Assembly (NCBI GenBank): GCA_017882945.1
Contig: JADGON010000346.1
Location: 1-21,159, forward strand
From: Acidimicrobiia bacterium
GTDB taxonomy: Bacteria; Actinomycetota; Acidimicrobiia; IMCC26256; JAENVU01
Direction of reading: 5' to 3'
Length of the DNA: 21,159 nt
The position numbers and the translations under genes are program-made. Positions 1 to 7,168 of the stretch are shown here, in pieces. Below the pieces are notes generated by a model. It had not been told where the DNA came from. It did no database searches and saw only the letters and a list, made by a program, of their open reading frames with translations. The stretch's first letter is position 1. Each line of letters opens with the position of its first letter.

Positions 1-193
1 CGACGGTCTCCGCCTCACCTTCGCCGGTCCGGTGCACCTCCGGCGGCGTCATGTGCTCGCGGCCGGAGCAGAACGGGCAGCTGTCGGGTTCGGTCGTGGC
101 TGCCGGTGACGGGATGGTGAACGGGCGAGCGGCGCGCTCGACCGCGACGATCACGGTGCGTCCGCTGATCGCGTCGTGACGGAGCTCAGGCAT
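1..193 (-). CDS. galT: Galactose-1-phosphate uridylyltransferase, N-terminal fragment
   Basis: Partial gene: the start is inside and the 3' part lies beyond the left edge. The 64 visible codons begin MPELRHDAISGRTVIVAVERA, the usual opening of bacterial GalT (ELRxDPxTGRWV). CPFC follows at residues 39-42 and TPPEV at 49-53. In this family the two cysteines of CPxC bind zinc. GalT exchanges UDP between UDP-glucose and galactose-1-phosphate in the cytoplasmic Leloir pathway; the catalytic HPH motif would lie outside the window. The ATG at 193 has no Shine-Dalgarno but sits 7 bases after a TAACGT box. The typical W of GRWV is T here. It could also be a GalT-like nucleotidyltransferase of different specificity, because only the N-terminus is visible. 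A GalE-type epimerase occurs at 14505-15461, so both Leloir enzyme types are in the window although far apart. Confidence 0.8.
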   Translation of the reverse strand, partial: MPELRHDAISGRTVIVAVERAARPFTIPSPAATTEPDSCPFCSGREHMTPPEVHRTGEGEAETV

Positions 194-235
194 CCGAGGG
201 ACGTTACCGAACTGCGCGTCACGTAGCCTGGGACG
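194..235. promoter_or_regulatory. Divergent galT/lpdA promoter region with two -10 boxes 17 bases apart
   Basis: Only 42 bases separate the two start codons. Reading toward lpdA, TAGCCT (224-229) is followed by 6 bases and the ATG. Reading toward galT, TAACGT (complement of 201-206) is followed by 7 bases and the ATG. Both match TANNNT at the distance expected when the start codon is at or next to +1, and neither gene has a Shine-Dalgarno. The boxes are separated by exactly 17 bases (207-223), so each lies where the -35 element of the other promoter would fall. Neither box resembles TTGACA. Confidence 0.5.
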
Positions 236-1594
236 ATGCCCGTACGCCTCGTGATCATCGGTGGCGGCCCCGGCGGGAACACTGCGGCGACGGTCGCGGC
301 CACCCTCGGTGCCGACGTCACGCTGATCGAGCGCGACATCATCGGCGGTGCGGCCCACCTCTGGGACTGCATCCCGTCCAAGGCGATGATCGCGACCGGC
401 GGCGAGCTCTCGGAGCTCACCCGCGCCCGGGCGATGGGCCTCTTCGCCGAAGGCCACCTCGACGTCGACGCGCTGCGGGAGCGGGTGGCGTCCATCGAGG
501 ACCACCTCCAGGCATCGGTGCGCCAGCTGCTCGAGTCCCAGGGCGTGCGGCTGATCCACGGCACCGGCCGTCTGCAGGGGCCGCGCGAAGTGGTCGCAGA
601 GACCGAGTCCGGGCGCGAGCAGCTCGACGCGGACTTCGTCGTGCTCGCGACCGGCTCCCGGCCGCGAATCCCGGACTGGGCGGTCATCGACGGCGAGCGG
701 ATCCTCACGACCCGCGAGGCCTACCCGCCCCAAGAGATCCCGGAGCACCTCTGCGTGATCGGCTCCGGCGTGACCGGCGTCGAGTTCACGCACATGTTCA
801 GCGCACTGGGATCGCAGGTCTCACTCGTCGTCTCGCGCCAGCAGGTGCTGCCGATGAAGGACGCCGAAGTTGCCGCGGTGCTCGAGGACGAGTTCCTCCA
901 ACGCGGCGTGAAGCTGCTCAAGGGCGCGCGCGCGAAGTCCGTGACGCGCGAGGGCGCCGTCGTCACGGTCGACTGCGACGACGGCCGGTGCGTCAAGGCC
1001 TCGCACGTGGTGCTGGCCATCGGATCGATCCCCAACCGGGAGCACCTCGGGCTGGAAGAGGCAGGGGTCGAGGTCGACGAGGCCGGCTACGTCCGGGTGA
1101 ACCACAACTGCCTGACGACGGCGGGCAACATCTACGCGGCCGGGGACCTGTCCGGAAAGCTGCCGCTCTCGTCGGTCGCCGCGATGCAGGGCCGCAAGAT
1201 CGCGGAGCACCTGATGGGCCTGCATGTCCGCACGCACCGGCACCTCGACTACGAGAAGGCCTCTTCGGCGATCTTCACGGAGCCGGAGATCGCGGACGTC
1301 GGCCTGGCGGAAGCGGATGCGTTCGCGTCCGGCCGCAAGATCCGCGTCACCAAGGTGCCGTTCTCGGCCAACGCGAAGGCGTTGATCAAGGGTGACGCCC
1401 GCGGCTTCGTGAAGATCATCTCGGACCCGGCGACCGGCGTCGTGCTCGGTGGATCGATCGTGGGCCGCAACGCCGCCGAGCTGATCTCGGTCATCGCCAT
1501 CGCGGTCACCAACGGACTCAAGGTCGTCGACATCGTCGACTCGCTCCTGGTCCACCCGTCGCTCGCCGAGTCCCTCGCCGAAGCCGCCTGGTAG
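236..1594 (+). CDS. lpdA: NAD(P)H dehydrogenase (quinone) of the LpdA type, lipoamide-dehydrogenase fold
   Basis: A 452-residue FAD/NAD(P)-dependent pyridine nucleotide-disulfide oxidoreductase. Visible parts are the FAD-binding GGGPGG (9-14), the active-site region GGAAHLWDCIPSK (37-49), the NAD(P)-binding GSGVTGVEF, the second FAD motif AAGDLSG, and SSVAAMQGR, followed by the C-terminal dimerisation domain. True lipoamide dehydrogenases have two cysteines (GGxCLNxGCIPSK); here the first is Ala40 and only Cys45 remains. The same loss occurs in Mycobacterium tuberculosis LpdA (Rv3303c), an NAD(P)H-quinone reductase, and the whole chain follows that protein closely. Unlike the mycobacterial protein, the C-terminal HPSLAE motif (His440, Glu445) is kept. 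It is probably a cytoplasmic quinone reductase and should not complete a disulfide cycle. The ATG at 236 fits a leaderless start. The gene converges on phzF, with 18 bases between the stops. Confidence 0.85.
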   Translation: MPVRLVIIGGGPGGNTAATVAATLGADVTLIERDIIGGAAHLWDCIPSKAMIATGGELSELTRARAMGLFAEGHLDVDALRERVASIEDHLQASVRQLLESQGVRLIHGTGRLQGPREVVAETESGREQLDADFVVLATGSRPRIPDWAVIDGERILTTREAYPPQEIPEHLCVIGSGVTGVEFTHMFSALGSQVSLVVSRQQVLPMKDAEVAAVLEDEFLQRGVKLLKGARAKSVTREGAVVTVDCDDGRCVKASHVVLAIGSIPNREHLGLEEAGVEVDEAGYVRVNHNCLTTAGNIYAAGDLSGKLPLSSVAAMQGRKIAEHLMGLHVRTHRHLDYEKASSAIFTEPEIADVGLAEADAFASGRKIRVTKVPFSANAKALIKGDARGFVKIISDPATGVVLGGSIVGRNAAELISVIAIAVTNGLKVVDIVDSLLVHPSLAESLAEAAW

Positions 1595-1612
1595 CCCCCA
1601 AAACGGTGAGGG

Positions 1613-2401
1613 TCAGACGAGGAGCTCGCCGCGGGTGACGGTGACGGCGTGGCCGCCGAGGACGACGCGGTCGCCGGCGACGCGGCAACGGACGGTCCCG
1701 CCCCGCGCCGAGGCCTGGTAGCCGACGAGGTCGTCGTGTCCGAGGCGCGCGGACCAGAACGGTGCGAGCGCGCAGTGCGCGGCTCCGGTCACCGGGTCCT
1801 CGTCGATCCCTACGCGCGGCGCGAAGTAGCGGGAGATGAAGTCGACATCGCGGACGTCGGCCGCCGCGGTCACGATCACTCCGGGTGCATCGACGCGGGC
1901 GATGGCTGCGAAGTCGGGCGCCAGCGCGCGTACCGCGGCTGCGCTCGTGAGTGCGATCACCTTGCCGACCCGGCTCGTCGCGACCTCGGCGATGTCGACG
2001 CCGAGTGCGGCGACCAGCTCCGGCGCGACCGGGCCCGGTGACGGCACGTCTGCGGGGAGATCCATCTCGATGAGGTCACCGGCGCGGGTGCACGTGAGCG
2101 TGCCGCTTGCGGTCTGGAACCGAGCGGCGACGTCGGTCGGCAGCCATCCGTCCCAGAGGACGTGCGCGCTCGCGAGGGTCGCGTGACCGCAGAGCGGAAC
2201 CTCCACCTTCGGGGTGAACCATCGCAGCCCGAACTCCGCTCCCGCAGGCACGACGAACGCGGTCTCGGCCAGGTTCATCTCCGCGGCGACCGATTGCATC
2301 CACTCCGGATCTGCGGGCGCGTCCAGCAGGCACACCGCCGCCGGGTTCCCCCCGAACGCGGTCTCGGTGAACGCGTCAACGATGAACAGCGGGGCGCCCA
2401 C
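1613..2401 (-). CDS. PhzF-family isomerase/epimerase
   Basis: A 262-residue member of the PhzF family, which has the diaminopimelate epimerase-like two-lobed fold. It begins with GAPLFIVDAFTETAFGGNPAAV, where FxxxxFxGNPAAV is the family hallmark. MNLAETAFV carries Glu46, the equivalent of the catalytic Glu45 of Pseudomonas PhzF. CGHATLASAHVL (71-82) and DEDPVTGAAHC in the second lobe complete the site. Characterised PhzF isomerises dihydro-hydroxyanthranilate for phenazines, but most family members are uncharacterised and no other phenazine gene is here, so the substrate is unknown. The GTG start lies 12 bases after the stop of the accA3-like gene on the same strand, so the two are probably cotranscribed, but no Shine-Dalgarno is visible. 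At 262 residues it is slightly short for the family yet has both lobes. Confidence 0.8.
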   Translation of the reverse strand: MGAPLFIVDAFTETAFGGNPAAVCLLDAPADPEWMQSVAAEMNLAETAFVVPAGAEFGLRWFTPKVEVPLCGHATLASAHVLWDGWLPTDVAARFQTASGTLTCTRAGDLIEMDLPADVPSPGPVAPELVAALGVDIAEVATSRVGKVIALTSAAAVRALAPDFAAIARVDAPGVIVTAAADVRDVDFISRYFAPRVGIDEDPVTGAAHCALAPFWSARLGHDDLVGYQASARGGTVRCRVAGDRVVLGGHAVTVTRGELLV

Positions 2402-2413
2402 CGGGTGCTGCGT

Positions 2414-4207
2414 CTACTCGATGATGACGAGCACGTCGCCGGTGCCGACGCTCTCACCCGCGCTCACGCGCACCTCGGCGACAGTCCCGCCGCGTTCCGA
2501 GCTGATCTGGTTCTCCATCTTCATCGCCTCGAGGACGAGCACCGCCTGTCCGGCCTCGACGGAGTCGCCCGCGCTGACGAGCACCTTCACGATCGTGCCC
2601 TGCATCGGCGCGCTGATCGTTCCGTTGCCGCCGCCACCGGTCGACGCGGCGGCCTTCGGCTTGGGCGCGCGCTTGCCGCCGGAGCGCGCCGGGGGCGCCG
2701 CGGCCGCGGGCGCGTCGGGAAGCCACAGCCGGACGTTGAACCGCTTCCCGTCGACCTCGACCGGAATCGTGCGCTCGACGAGTGCCTCCGGATCGGCGCC
2801 GTCAGTGGCGGGGGCCGTCGACGCGGGCGCCGACGATGACGTCAGCGCCGAGAGGTCGACCTCGTTCTCGAGCCAGCTCGTGGAGTGGTTGCCCGCCGCG
2901 AAGTCGGGGTGCGCGAGGACGAGCTCGTGCGCGGGAACCGTCGTGTGGATCCCTTCGACGACGAGCTCCTGGAGCGCCCGCAGCATCCGGTGACGCGCCC
3001 CGTCGCGATCCGGTGCCCACACGATGAGCTTGGCCAGGAGGTTGTCGTAGTACTGCGAGATCGTGTCGCCTTCTTCGTACCCGCCGTCCCAACGCACCCC
3101 GGGACCGGACGGGATCCGCAGCTTGCGGATCGTTCCCGGCGACGGGAGGAACCCTTTCGCGGAGTTCTCGGCGTTGATGCGGACCTCGATCGCGTGACCG
3201 CGACGGGTGACGGAGTCCTGGGTGAACGAGAGCGGCTCCCCACTCGCGACGCGGAGCTGCTCGGCGACGAGGTCCAGCGAGGTGACCAGCTCGGTGACGC
3301 AGTGCTCCACCTGGAGCCGGGTGTTCATCTCGAGGAAGTAGAACTCGCCGTCCTCGGAGCCGGCGACCGGCTGGTAGAGCATCTCGACCGTGCCCGCGTT
3401 GACGTACCCGCACGCCTTGGCCACCTTGACCGCCGCCTCACCCATCGCGGTGCGCGTCTTCTCGCTCAGGCCTGCGGCGGGGGATTCCTCGACGAGCTTC
3501 TGGTGCCGGCGTTGCACCGAGCAGTCGCGCTCGCCGAGCCACACCGCGTTGCCGTGCGTGTCGGCGAAGATCTGCATCTCGATGTGGCGGGGCCGCGGGA
3601 GGTACTTCTCGAGGTACGTCTCGGGCCGTCCGAAGTACGCCTGCGCCTCACGCGCGGCGGAGTCGAGCGCCGCCTGCGCGTGCTCGGCGTCCTCGACGAC
3701 CTTCATGCCCCGGCCGCCACCGCCGTACGCGGCCTTGATCGCGATCGGCCATCCGACCTTCTCGCCGAACGCGATGACGTCGTCAACGCTCTCGATCGCG
3801 TCCAGGGTGCCGGGCACGCTTGCGACACCACCGCGGTCCGCGGCGCGGCGGGCGGAGATCTTGTCGCCCATGACGTCGATGGCCTCGGGCGGTGGACCGA
3901 TCCAGGTCACGCCGCGGTCGCCGATCACGCGGGCGAACTCGGCGTTCTCGGCGTAGAACCCGTAGCCGGGGTGCACGCCATCCGCTCCGGAGCGCTCGAT
4001 GACGCCGAGGATCGCGTCGGTGTTCAGGTAGCTCTCGGCCGCCGTCTGGCCGCCGAGCGCGTAGGCCTCGTCCGCGTACCGGACATGGAGCGCGTCGCGA
4101 TCGAGCTCGGAGTACACCGCGACAGTGGGGATCCCCAGCTCGCGGCACGTCCGCATGACGCGGACGGCGATCTCCCCGCGGTTGGCGATCAGGATCTTCT
4201 GCAGCAC
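2414..4207 (-). CDS. accA3: Acetyl/propionyl-CoA carboxylase alpha chain: biotin carboxylase plus biotin carrier domain
   Basis: A 597-residue biotin carboxylase/BCCP fusion of the actinobacterial AccA3 type; the mycobacterial protein is about 600 residues. Order: N-terminal domain (LQKILIANRGEIAVRVMRTCREL), ATP-grasp domain with the glycine-rich YGGGGRGMK loop, HIEMQ, ERDCSVQRRHQKLVEE, EMNTRLQVEH and EVRINAE, then an Ala/Pro/Ser-rich linker and a C-terminal biotinyl domain with EAMKMEN, whose Lys563 should carry biotin. It carboxylates biotin with ATP and bicarbonate, for a carboxyltransferase beta chain to pass to acyl-CoA (malonyl-CoA or methylmalonyl-CoA). No accD is in the window. The reading frame stays open upstream to 4429, but homology starts at LQKILIANRGE. 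I chose GTG 4207 because AGAGG lies 5 bases before it; GTG 4213 is the alternative. The divergent neighbour is the biotin ligase that would modify Lys563. Confidence 0.9.
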   Translation of the reverse strand: MLQKILIANRGEIAVRVMRTCRELGIPTVAVYSELDRDALHVRYADEAYALGGQTAAESYLNTDAILGVIERSGADGVHPGYGFYAENAEFARVIGDRGVTWIGPPPEAIDVMGDKISARRAADRGGVASVPGTLDAIESVDDVIAFGEKVGWPIAIKAAYGGGGRGMKVVEDAEHAQAALDSAAREAQAYFGRPETYLEKYLPRPRHIEMQIFADTHGNAVWLGERDCSVQRRHQKLVEESPAAGLSEKTRTAMGEAAVKVAKACGYVNAGTVEMLYQPVAGSEDGEFYFLEMNTRLQVEHCVTELVTSLDLVAEQLRVASGEPLSFTQDSVTRRGHAIEVRINAENSAKGFLPSPGTIRKLRIPSGPGVRWDGGYEEGDTISQYYDNLLAKLIVWAPDRDGARHRMLRALQELVVEGIHTTVPAHELVLAHPDFAAGNHSTSWLENEVDLSALTSSSAPASTAPATDGADPEALVERTIPVEVDGKRFNVRLWLPDAPAAAAPPARSGGKRAPKPKAAASTGGGGNGTISAPMQGTIVKVLVSAGDSVEAGQAVLVLEAMKMENQISSERGGTVAEVRVSAGESVGTGDVLVIIE

Positions 4208-4251
4208 GTGCACCTCTACCGGTGGAGACGGGTCGCCGTATCCTACGGGCC
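4208..4251. promoter_or_regulatory. Divergent accA3/birA promoter with a shared symmetric -10 (TATCCTA)
   Basis: A 44-base region between divergent starts. TATCCT at 4239-4244 is followed by 7 bases and the GTG at 4252, which gives a leaderless birA start. The complement of 4240-4245 reads TAGGAT, a -10 for the opposite direction. Transcription from it would begin near 4233, leaving a leader of about 25 bases with AGAGG before the accA3-like GTG. The seven bases TATCCTA therefore give a TANNNT on both strands. No convincing -35 is seen on either side. Confidence 0.45.
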
Positions 4252-4986
4252 GTGCCCGATCGCGAAGCCACTTCGGAACGCTTCGCCGACGTCCGTTGGC
4301 TCCCCGAGACCGGGTCGACCAACCAGTACGTGCTCGATGCGGCTCGCTCGGGCGCGCCGGACGGACTGGTCGTGGTCGCCGATCACCAGCGGGCCGGGCG
4401 GGGCCGGCTCGGGCGCACCTGGAGCGCACCCCCCGGTGCGTCGCTGCTCGTCTCGGTGCTGCTGCGTCCCGACCTCGCCCCGGAGGACCGCCATCTGGTC
4501 GTGATGGCTGCCGCGGTGGCGATGGCCGAAGCGGTCGCGGCGACGACAGGGGTGATTGCCGCCTTGAAGTGGCCCAACGACCTCTTGGTCGGCCACCGGA
4601 AGCTCGCCGGGATCCTGGCCGAAGCCGCGGGTGACGCGGTCGTGGTCGGGATCGGGGTGAACCTGGACTGGCCGGAGATCCCGGCCGAGCTCGAAGGGAT
4701 CGCGACGGCCTGCAACCTCGAGGGCGGTCGCCCCACCTTGCGCGAGGAGCTGTTGGCCGAGTTCCTCGCCGGCTACGAGGTGCGTCTCGCCGACCTCGAC
4801 GAGGCTCGGACCGCCTACCGCGCGGCGCTCGGGACGATCGGCGCCCGGGTTCGGGTCGAGCGCCCCGACGCGGCCTTCGTCGGCATCGCGACCGACATCG
4901 ACGACAAGGGTCGGCTCCTGGTCGACGTCGACGGCGTGGTGGAGACGATCGCCGCCGGCGACGTGGTGCACCTGCGCGACGCGTGA
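4252..4986 (+). CDS. birA: Biotin--[acetyl-CoA carboxylase] ligase, catalytic (class I) type
   Basis: A 244-residue biotin protein ligase that joins biotin to AMP and then to the carrier lysine of biotin-dependent carboxylases. Motifs: ETGSTNQ (19-25), GRGRLGRTW (49-57, the adenylate/biotin-binding loop), KWPNDLLV with Lys106, RKLAGIL, and GIGVNL, then the small C-terminal beta domain. There is no N-terminal winged helix-turn-helix, so it is the monofunctional class I type and should not repress biotin genes as Escherichia coli BirA does. The frame also allows GTG at 4222. I prefer GTG 4252 because the TATCCT box lies inside the extension and puts +1 at the later codon. Its likely substrate, the AccA3-type carrier, is the divergent neighbour. 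It converges on pabC with 4 bases between the stops. Confidence 0.9.
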   Translation: MPDREATSERFADVRWLPETGSTNQYVLDAARSGAPDGLVVVADHQRAGRGRLGRTWSAPPGASLLVSVLLRPDLAPEDRHLVVMAAAVAMAEAVAATTGVIAALKWPNDLLVGHRKLAGILAEAAGDAVVVGIGVNLDWPEIPAELEGIATACNLEGGRPTLREELLAEFLAGYEVRLADLDEARTAYRAALGTIGARVRVERPDAAFVGIATDIDDKGRLLVDVDGVVETIAAGDVVHLRDA

Positions 4987-4990
4987 CGGT

Positions 4991-5827
4991 CTACGGGTCG
5001 AGGTCGCGACTCACGAGCTCGGTGAAGGCGTCGGCGAGCCGGGTGGTGATCGGGCCGGGCGCGGCGGGCAGCTTCTGGCCGTCCACCTTGGCGATCGCCT
5101 GGACCTCCCGCGTGGTCGACGAGAGGAACGCCTCGTCCGAGCGGTGCAGCGCGTCGAGTGGCAGCGGGGCCTCCTCGATCGGGATGCCCATCGCGTCCGC
5201 GAGCTCGAGCACCAGCGCCCGGGTCACCCCGAGGAGGCAGCCCGCATCACCGGGCGGCGTGTGCAGCACCTCCTGGAACACGAGGAAGACGTTGGACCCG
5301 GTCGCCTCGCAGAGCTCGCCGCGTGTGTTCGGAAAGACCGCTTCGCCGGCACCGTGCTCTCGCGCGTAGGCCAGGGCCCGCACGTTCTCGGCGTAGGAGA
5401 TCGTCTTCAGGCCGGAGACCGCACTGCGTTCGTTGCGCGACCACGGGACGGTCACGACGTCCGTGTCCGGGAGCCGGGGCGCGAGCTCGCTCGCCGCGAC
5501 GATCACCGTCGGCACGAAGCTCCCGCGCTCCGAGCCGAGGGGCGACGGGCCCCCGGTGATGGTGATACGTAGGCGCGCCTCCCGAAGATCGTTCGCCTCC
5601 AGCACCATCGACGAGACGCCCCGGAGGAGATCCGAGTCGGGCACCTCGAGGCCGATGCCCGCGCCGGACGCGACCAGGCGCTCATGATGGCGACGCCAGG
5701 CGAACGGCACGCCGTCGTACACGCGCAGGGTCTCGAAGACGCCGTCGCCGACCATCAGCCCGTGATCGAGCGGCGAGATGCTCATCTGCGACGCATCGCC
5801 GAGCTTCCCGTTGACCCACAGCTTCAT
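4991..5827 (-). CDS. pabC: Aminodeoxychorismate lyase, class IV aminotransferase fold
   Basis: A 278-residue PLP enzyme of the class IV aminotransferase family (PabC/BCAT/D-amino acid transaminase). It begins MKLWVNGKLGDASQMSISPLD and has DHGLMVGDGVFETLRV, the usual N-terminal block. SGLKTISY contains Lys141, the probable PLP Schiff-base lysine, and ELCEATGSNVFLV is the cofactor phosphate-binding block. PabC releases pyruvate from 4-amino-4-deoxychorismate to give p-aminobenzoate for folate. By sequence alone a branched-chain or D-amino acid aminotransferase is possible; the pabB gene ending 5 bases upstream on the same strand decides the call. ATG 5827 is preferred over the long open extension toward 6253, which lies inside pabB and looks like shadow sequence. 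No pabA glutaminase is visible nearby. Confidence 0.8.
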   Translation of the reverse strand: MKLWVNGKLGDASQMSISPLDHGLMVGDGVFETLRVYDGVPFAWRRHHERLVASGAGIGLEVPDSDLLRGVSSMVLEANDLREARLRITITGGPSPLGSERGSFVPTVIVAASELAPRLPDTDVVTVPWSRNERSAVSGLKTISYAENVRALAYAREHGAGEAVFPNTRGELCEATGSNVFLVFQEVLHTPPGDAGCLLGVTRALVLELADAMGIPIEEAPLPLDALHRSDEAFLSSTTREVQAIAKVDGQKLPAAPGPITTRLADAFTELVSRDLDP

Positions 5828-5832
5828 GGCGC

Positions 5833-7101
5833 TCACCGTCGTCCGGCCGCGAGCGCTTCGCTCGCATCCGTGCTCGCGCCGGCGACGGCAAGGAGGCGAG
5901 CCGCTTTGAGCTCGGTCTCGTGCCACTCGCTCGCCGGGTCCGAGTCCGCCGTGATGCCCGCACCGACGCCGAGCTGCGTCATCTCCGAGGTGACGGTGAA
6001 CGTGCGGATCGCCACCGCCAGGTCGGCACGCTCCGTCACGGTGTCGACCCACCCGACCGCGCCGCAGTAGATGCCGCGGTCCACCGGCTCGAGATCCTCG
6101 ATCTCCTGGAGCACCCGCGGCTTCGGCGCGCCGGTCACCGACGCGGGCGGGAACGTCGCGCGCAGAAGGCCGCCGAGACCGACGTCGGGGCGCAGGCAGC
6201 CGCGCACGGTGCTGACGAGGTGCACGAGACCGGGATGGGTCTCGATCGCACACAGCTCCGGGACGTGCACCGAGCCCGGCGTGCAGACCCGGCCCAGGTC
6301 GTTGCGGGCCAGGTCCACGATCATCACGTTCTCGGCCCGGTCCTTCGCGCTGGCGCGCAACCAGGCGGGCGACACGGCGGTGCCCTTGATCGGGCGGGTC
6401 TCGACGTGGCGCCCGTCGACGCGGAGGAACCGCTCCGGTGACGCGGACACCACCGCGAGGTCGACGCCGAGCTCGTCGGCGCCGGCCCGCAGGAAGGACG
6501 CGTGCGGGGCCGGGTTCCCGGACTCGAGCGCGTTCCAGAGCGCCACGGGGTCCGCGGCGCGCTCGGAGCTCAGCTGCCGGGTGAGGTTGACCTGGTAGCA
6601 GTCACCCGCCTCGATGCGCCCGATGATCGAATGCACGCCCGCCTCGAACGTTGCCCGGTCGAGGCTCGACGACCACGGTCCGAGATCCGCGTCGGCGGTC
6701 GGGGCCGGGACGCCCCGCCGCGCCGCGTCGAGCGCGGCTTCGAGGTACCGGCGAGCCGCGCCCGCGCCGGTGACGCGGGCCCGGCCGGAGCGGCGGTCGA
6801 TCTCGGCATATGCCGCGAAACGGATGAACGCCGCGTTCGGCTGCGAGGGTGCCTCGCGGCGCTGGGCGCGCAGGCCGGGCGCCGGGCGGCGGATGACCCG
6901 CTCGATGCTTCTGCCGAGGTCGTAGGCGAGAAAGCCGGCCCACCAGCCGGGGCCCAGCCGATCCAGGCGGTCCAAGGCCTCCGGGCCGTCCAGGGCGACG
7001 ATCTCCGCGGCGCCGCAGGCCACCACGGCACGCGTCCCGTCGAGCCCGACCGCCGCCGGCAGCTCCCGGGGTAGCGCTCCCAGGATCGGCCCGACCTCCA
7101 T
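5833..7101 (-). CDS. pabB: Aminodeoxychorismate synthase component I
   Basis: A 422-residue chorismate-binding enzyme of the TrpE/PabB/MenF family. It has a short N-terminal region with GWWAGFLAYDLGRSIE, then the catalytic domain: GDCYQVNLTRQL, SASPERFL, TRPIKGT (Lys239), NDLGRVC, HPGLVHLVSTVRG, FPPASVTGAPK, YCGAVGW and GVGAGITADSDP. The lysine in PIKGT is typical of PabB; TrpE has PIAGT. PabB adds ammonia to C4 of chorismate to give 4-amino-4-deoxychorismate, normally with the PabA glutaminase. PabC, the next enzyme, is encoded 5 bases downstream. The ATG has TACCCT six bases upstream and no Shine-Dalgarno, so a leaderless message is likely. The N-terminal domain is shorter than in enterobacterial PabB. 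Confidence 0.87.
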   Translation of the reverse strand: MEVGPILGALPRELPAAVGLDGTRAVVACGAAEIVALDGPEALDRLDRLGPGWWAGFLAYDLGRSIERVIRRPAPGLRAQRREAPSQPNAAFIRFAAYAEIDRRSGRARVTGAGAARRYLEAALDAARRGVPAPTADADLGPWSSSLDRATFEAGVHSIIGRIEAGDCYQVNLTRQLSSERAADPVALWNALESGNPAPHASFLRAGADELGVDLAVVSASPERFLRVDGRHVETRPIKGTAVSPAWLRASAKDRAENVMIVDLARNDLGRVCTPGSVHVPELCAIETHPGLVHLVSTVRGCLRPDVGLGGLLRATFPPASVTGAPKPRVLQEIEDLEPVDRGIYCGAVGWVDTVTERADLAVAIRTFTVTSEMTQLGVGAGITADSDPASEWHETELKAARLLAVAGASTDASEALAAGRR

Positions 7102-7168
7102 GGGAGCAGGGTACCGGGAGGGAGCCCGCGCGCAGTTTTCGACGGGGTTTCAGTACGATCGTCGGACC
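7102..7168. promoter_or_regulatory. Divergent pabB/LCP promoter region
   Basis: 67 bases lie between divergent starts. For pabB, TACCCT (complement of 7108-7113) precedes the ATG by 6 bases. For the LCP gene, TACGAT (7154-7159) precedes the GTG by 9 bases. Neither gene has a Shine-Dalgarno and no clear TTGACA-like -35 is visible. An 8-base palindrome ACGATCGT overlaps the LCP -10 (7155-7162). Confidence 0.45.

Noticed and set aside
1595..1612. Terminator between the convergent lpdA and phzF genes
   Set aside because: Only 18 bases, with no inverted repeat. The convergent gaps at 4987-4990 and 15462-15464 are shorter still and also lack hairpins.
1613..2401. Phenazine biosynthesis cluster
   Set aside because: A single PhzF-family gene is not evidence; no other phenazine gene is in the window and most PhzF relatives have other, unknown substrates.
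4208..4429. N-terminal extension of the AccA3-type protein beyond GTG 4207
   Set aside because: It overlaps birA, is Arg/Pro-rich, and the biotin carboxylase fold starts directly at LQKILIANRGE.
2885..4504. 539-codon open frame on the plus strand opposite the biotin carboxylase
   Set aside because: It is antisense to a clearly conserved gene, has arginine- and aspartate-rich shadow composition and no recognisable motif; GC-rich codon bias keeps such frames open.
5828..6253. N-terminal extension of pabC into pabB
   Set aside because: The extra residues have shadow composition. Homology starts at MKLWVNG and the ATG there lies just after the pabB stop.
7155..7162. ACGATCGT palindrome shared between the LCP promoter and the 18545-18560 palindrome
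   Set aside because: Eight-base palindromes with a CGATCG core are common in GC-rich DNA and the flanks differ, so a common operator is not supported.
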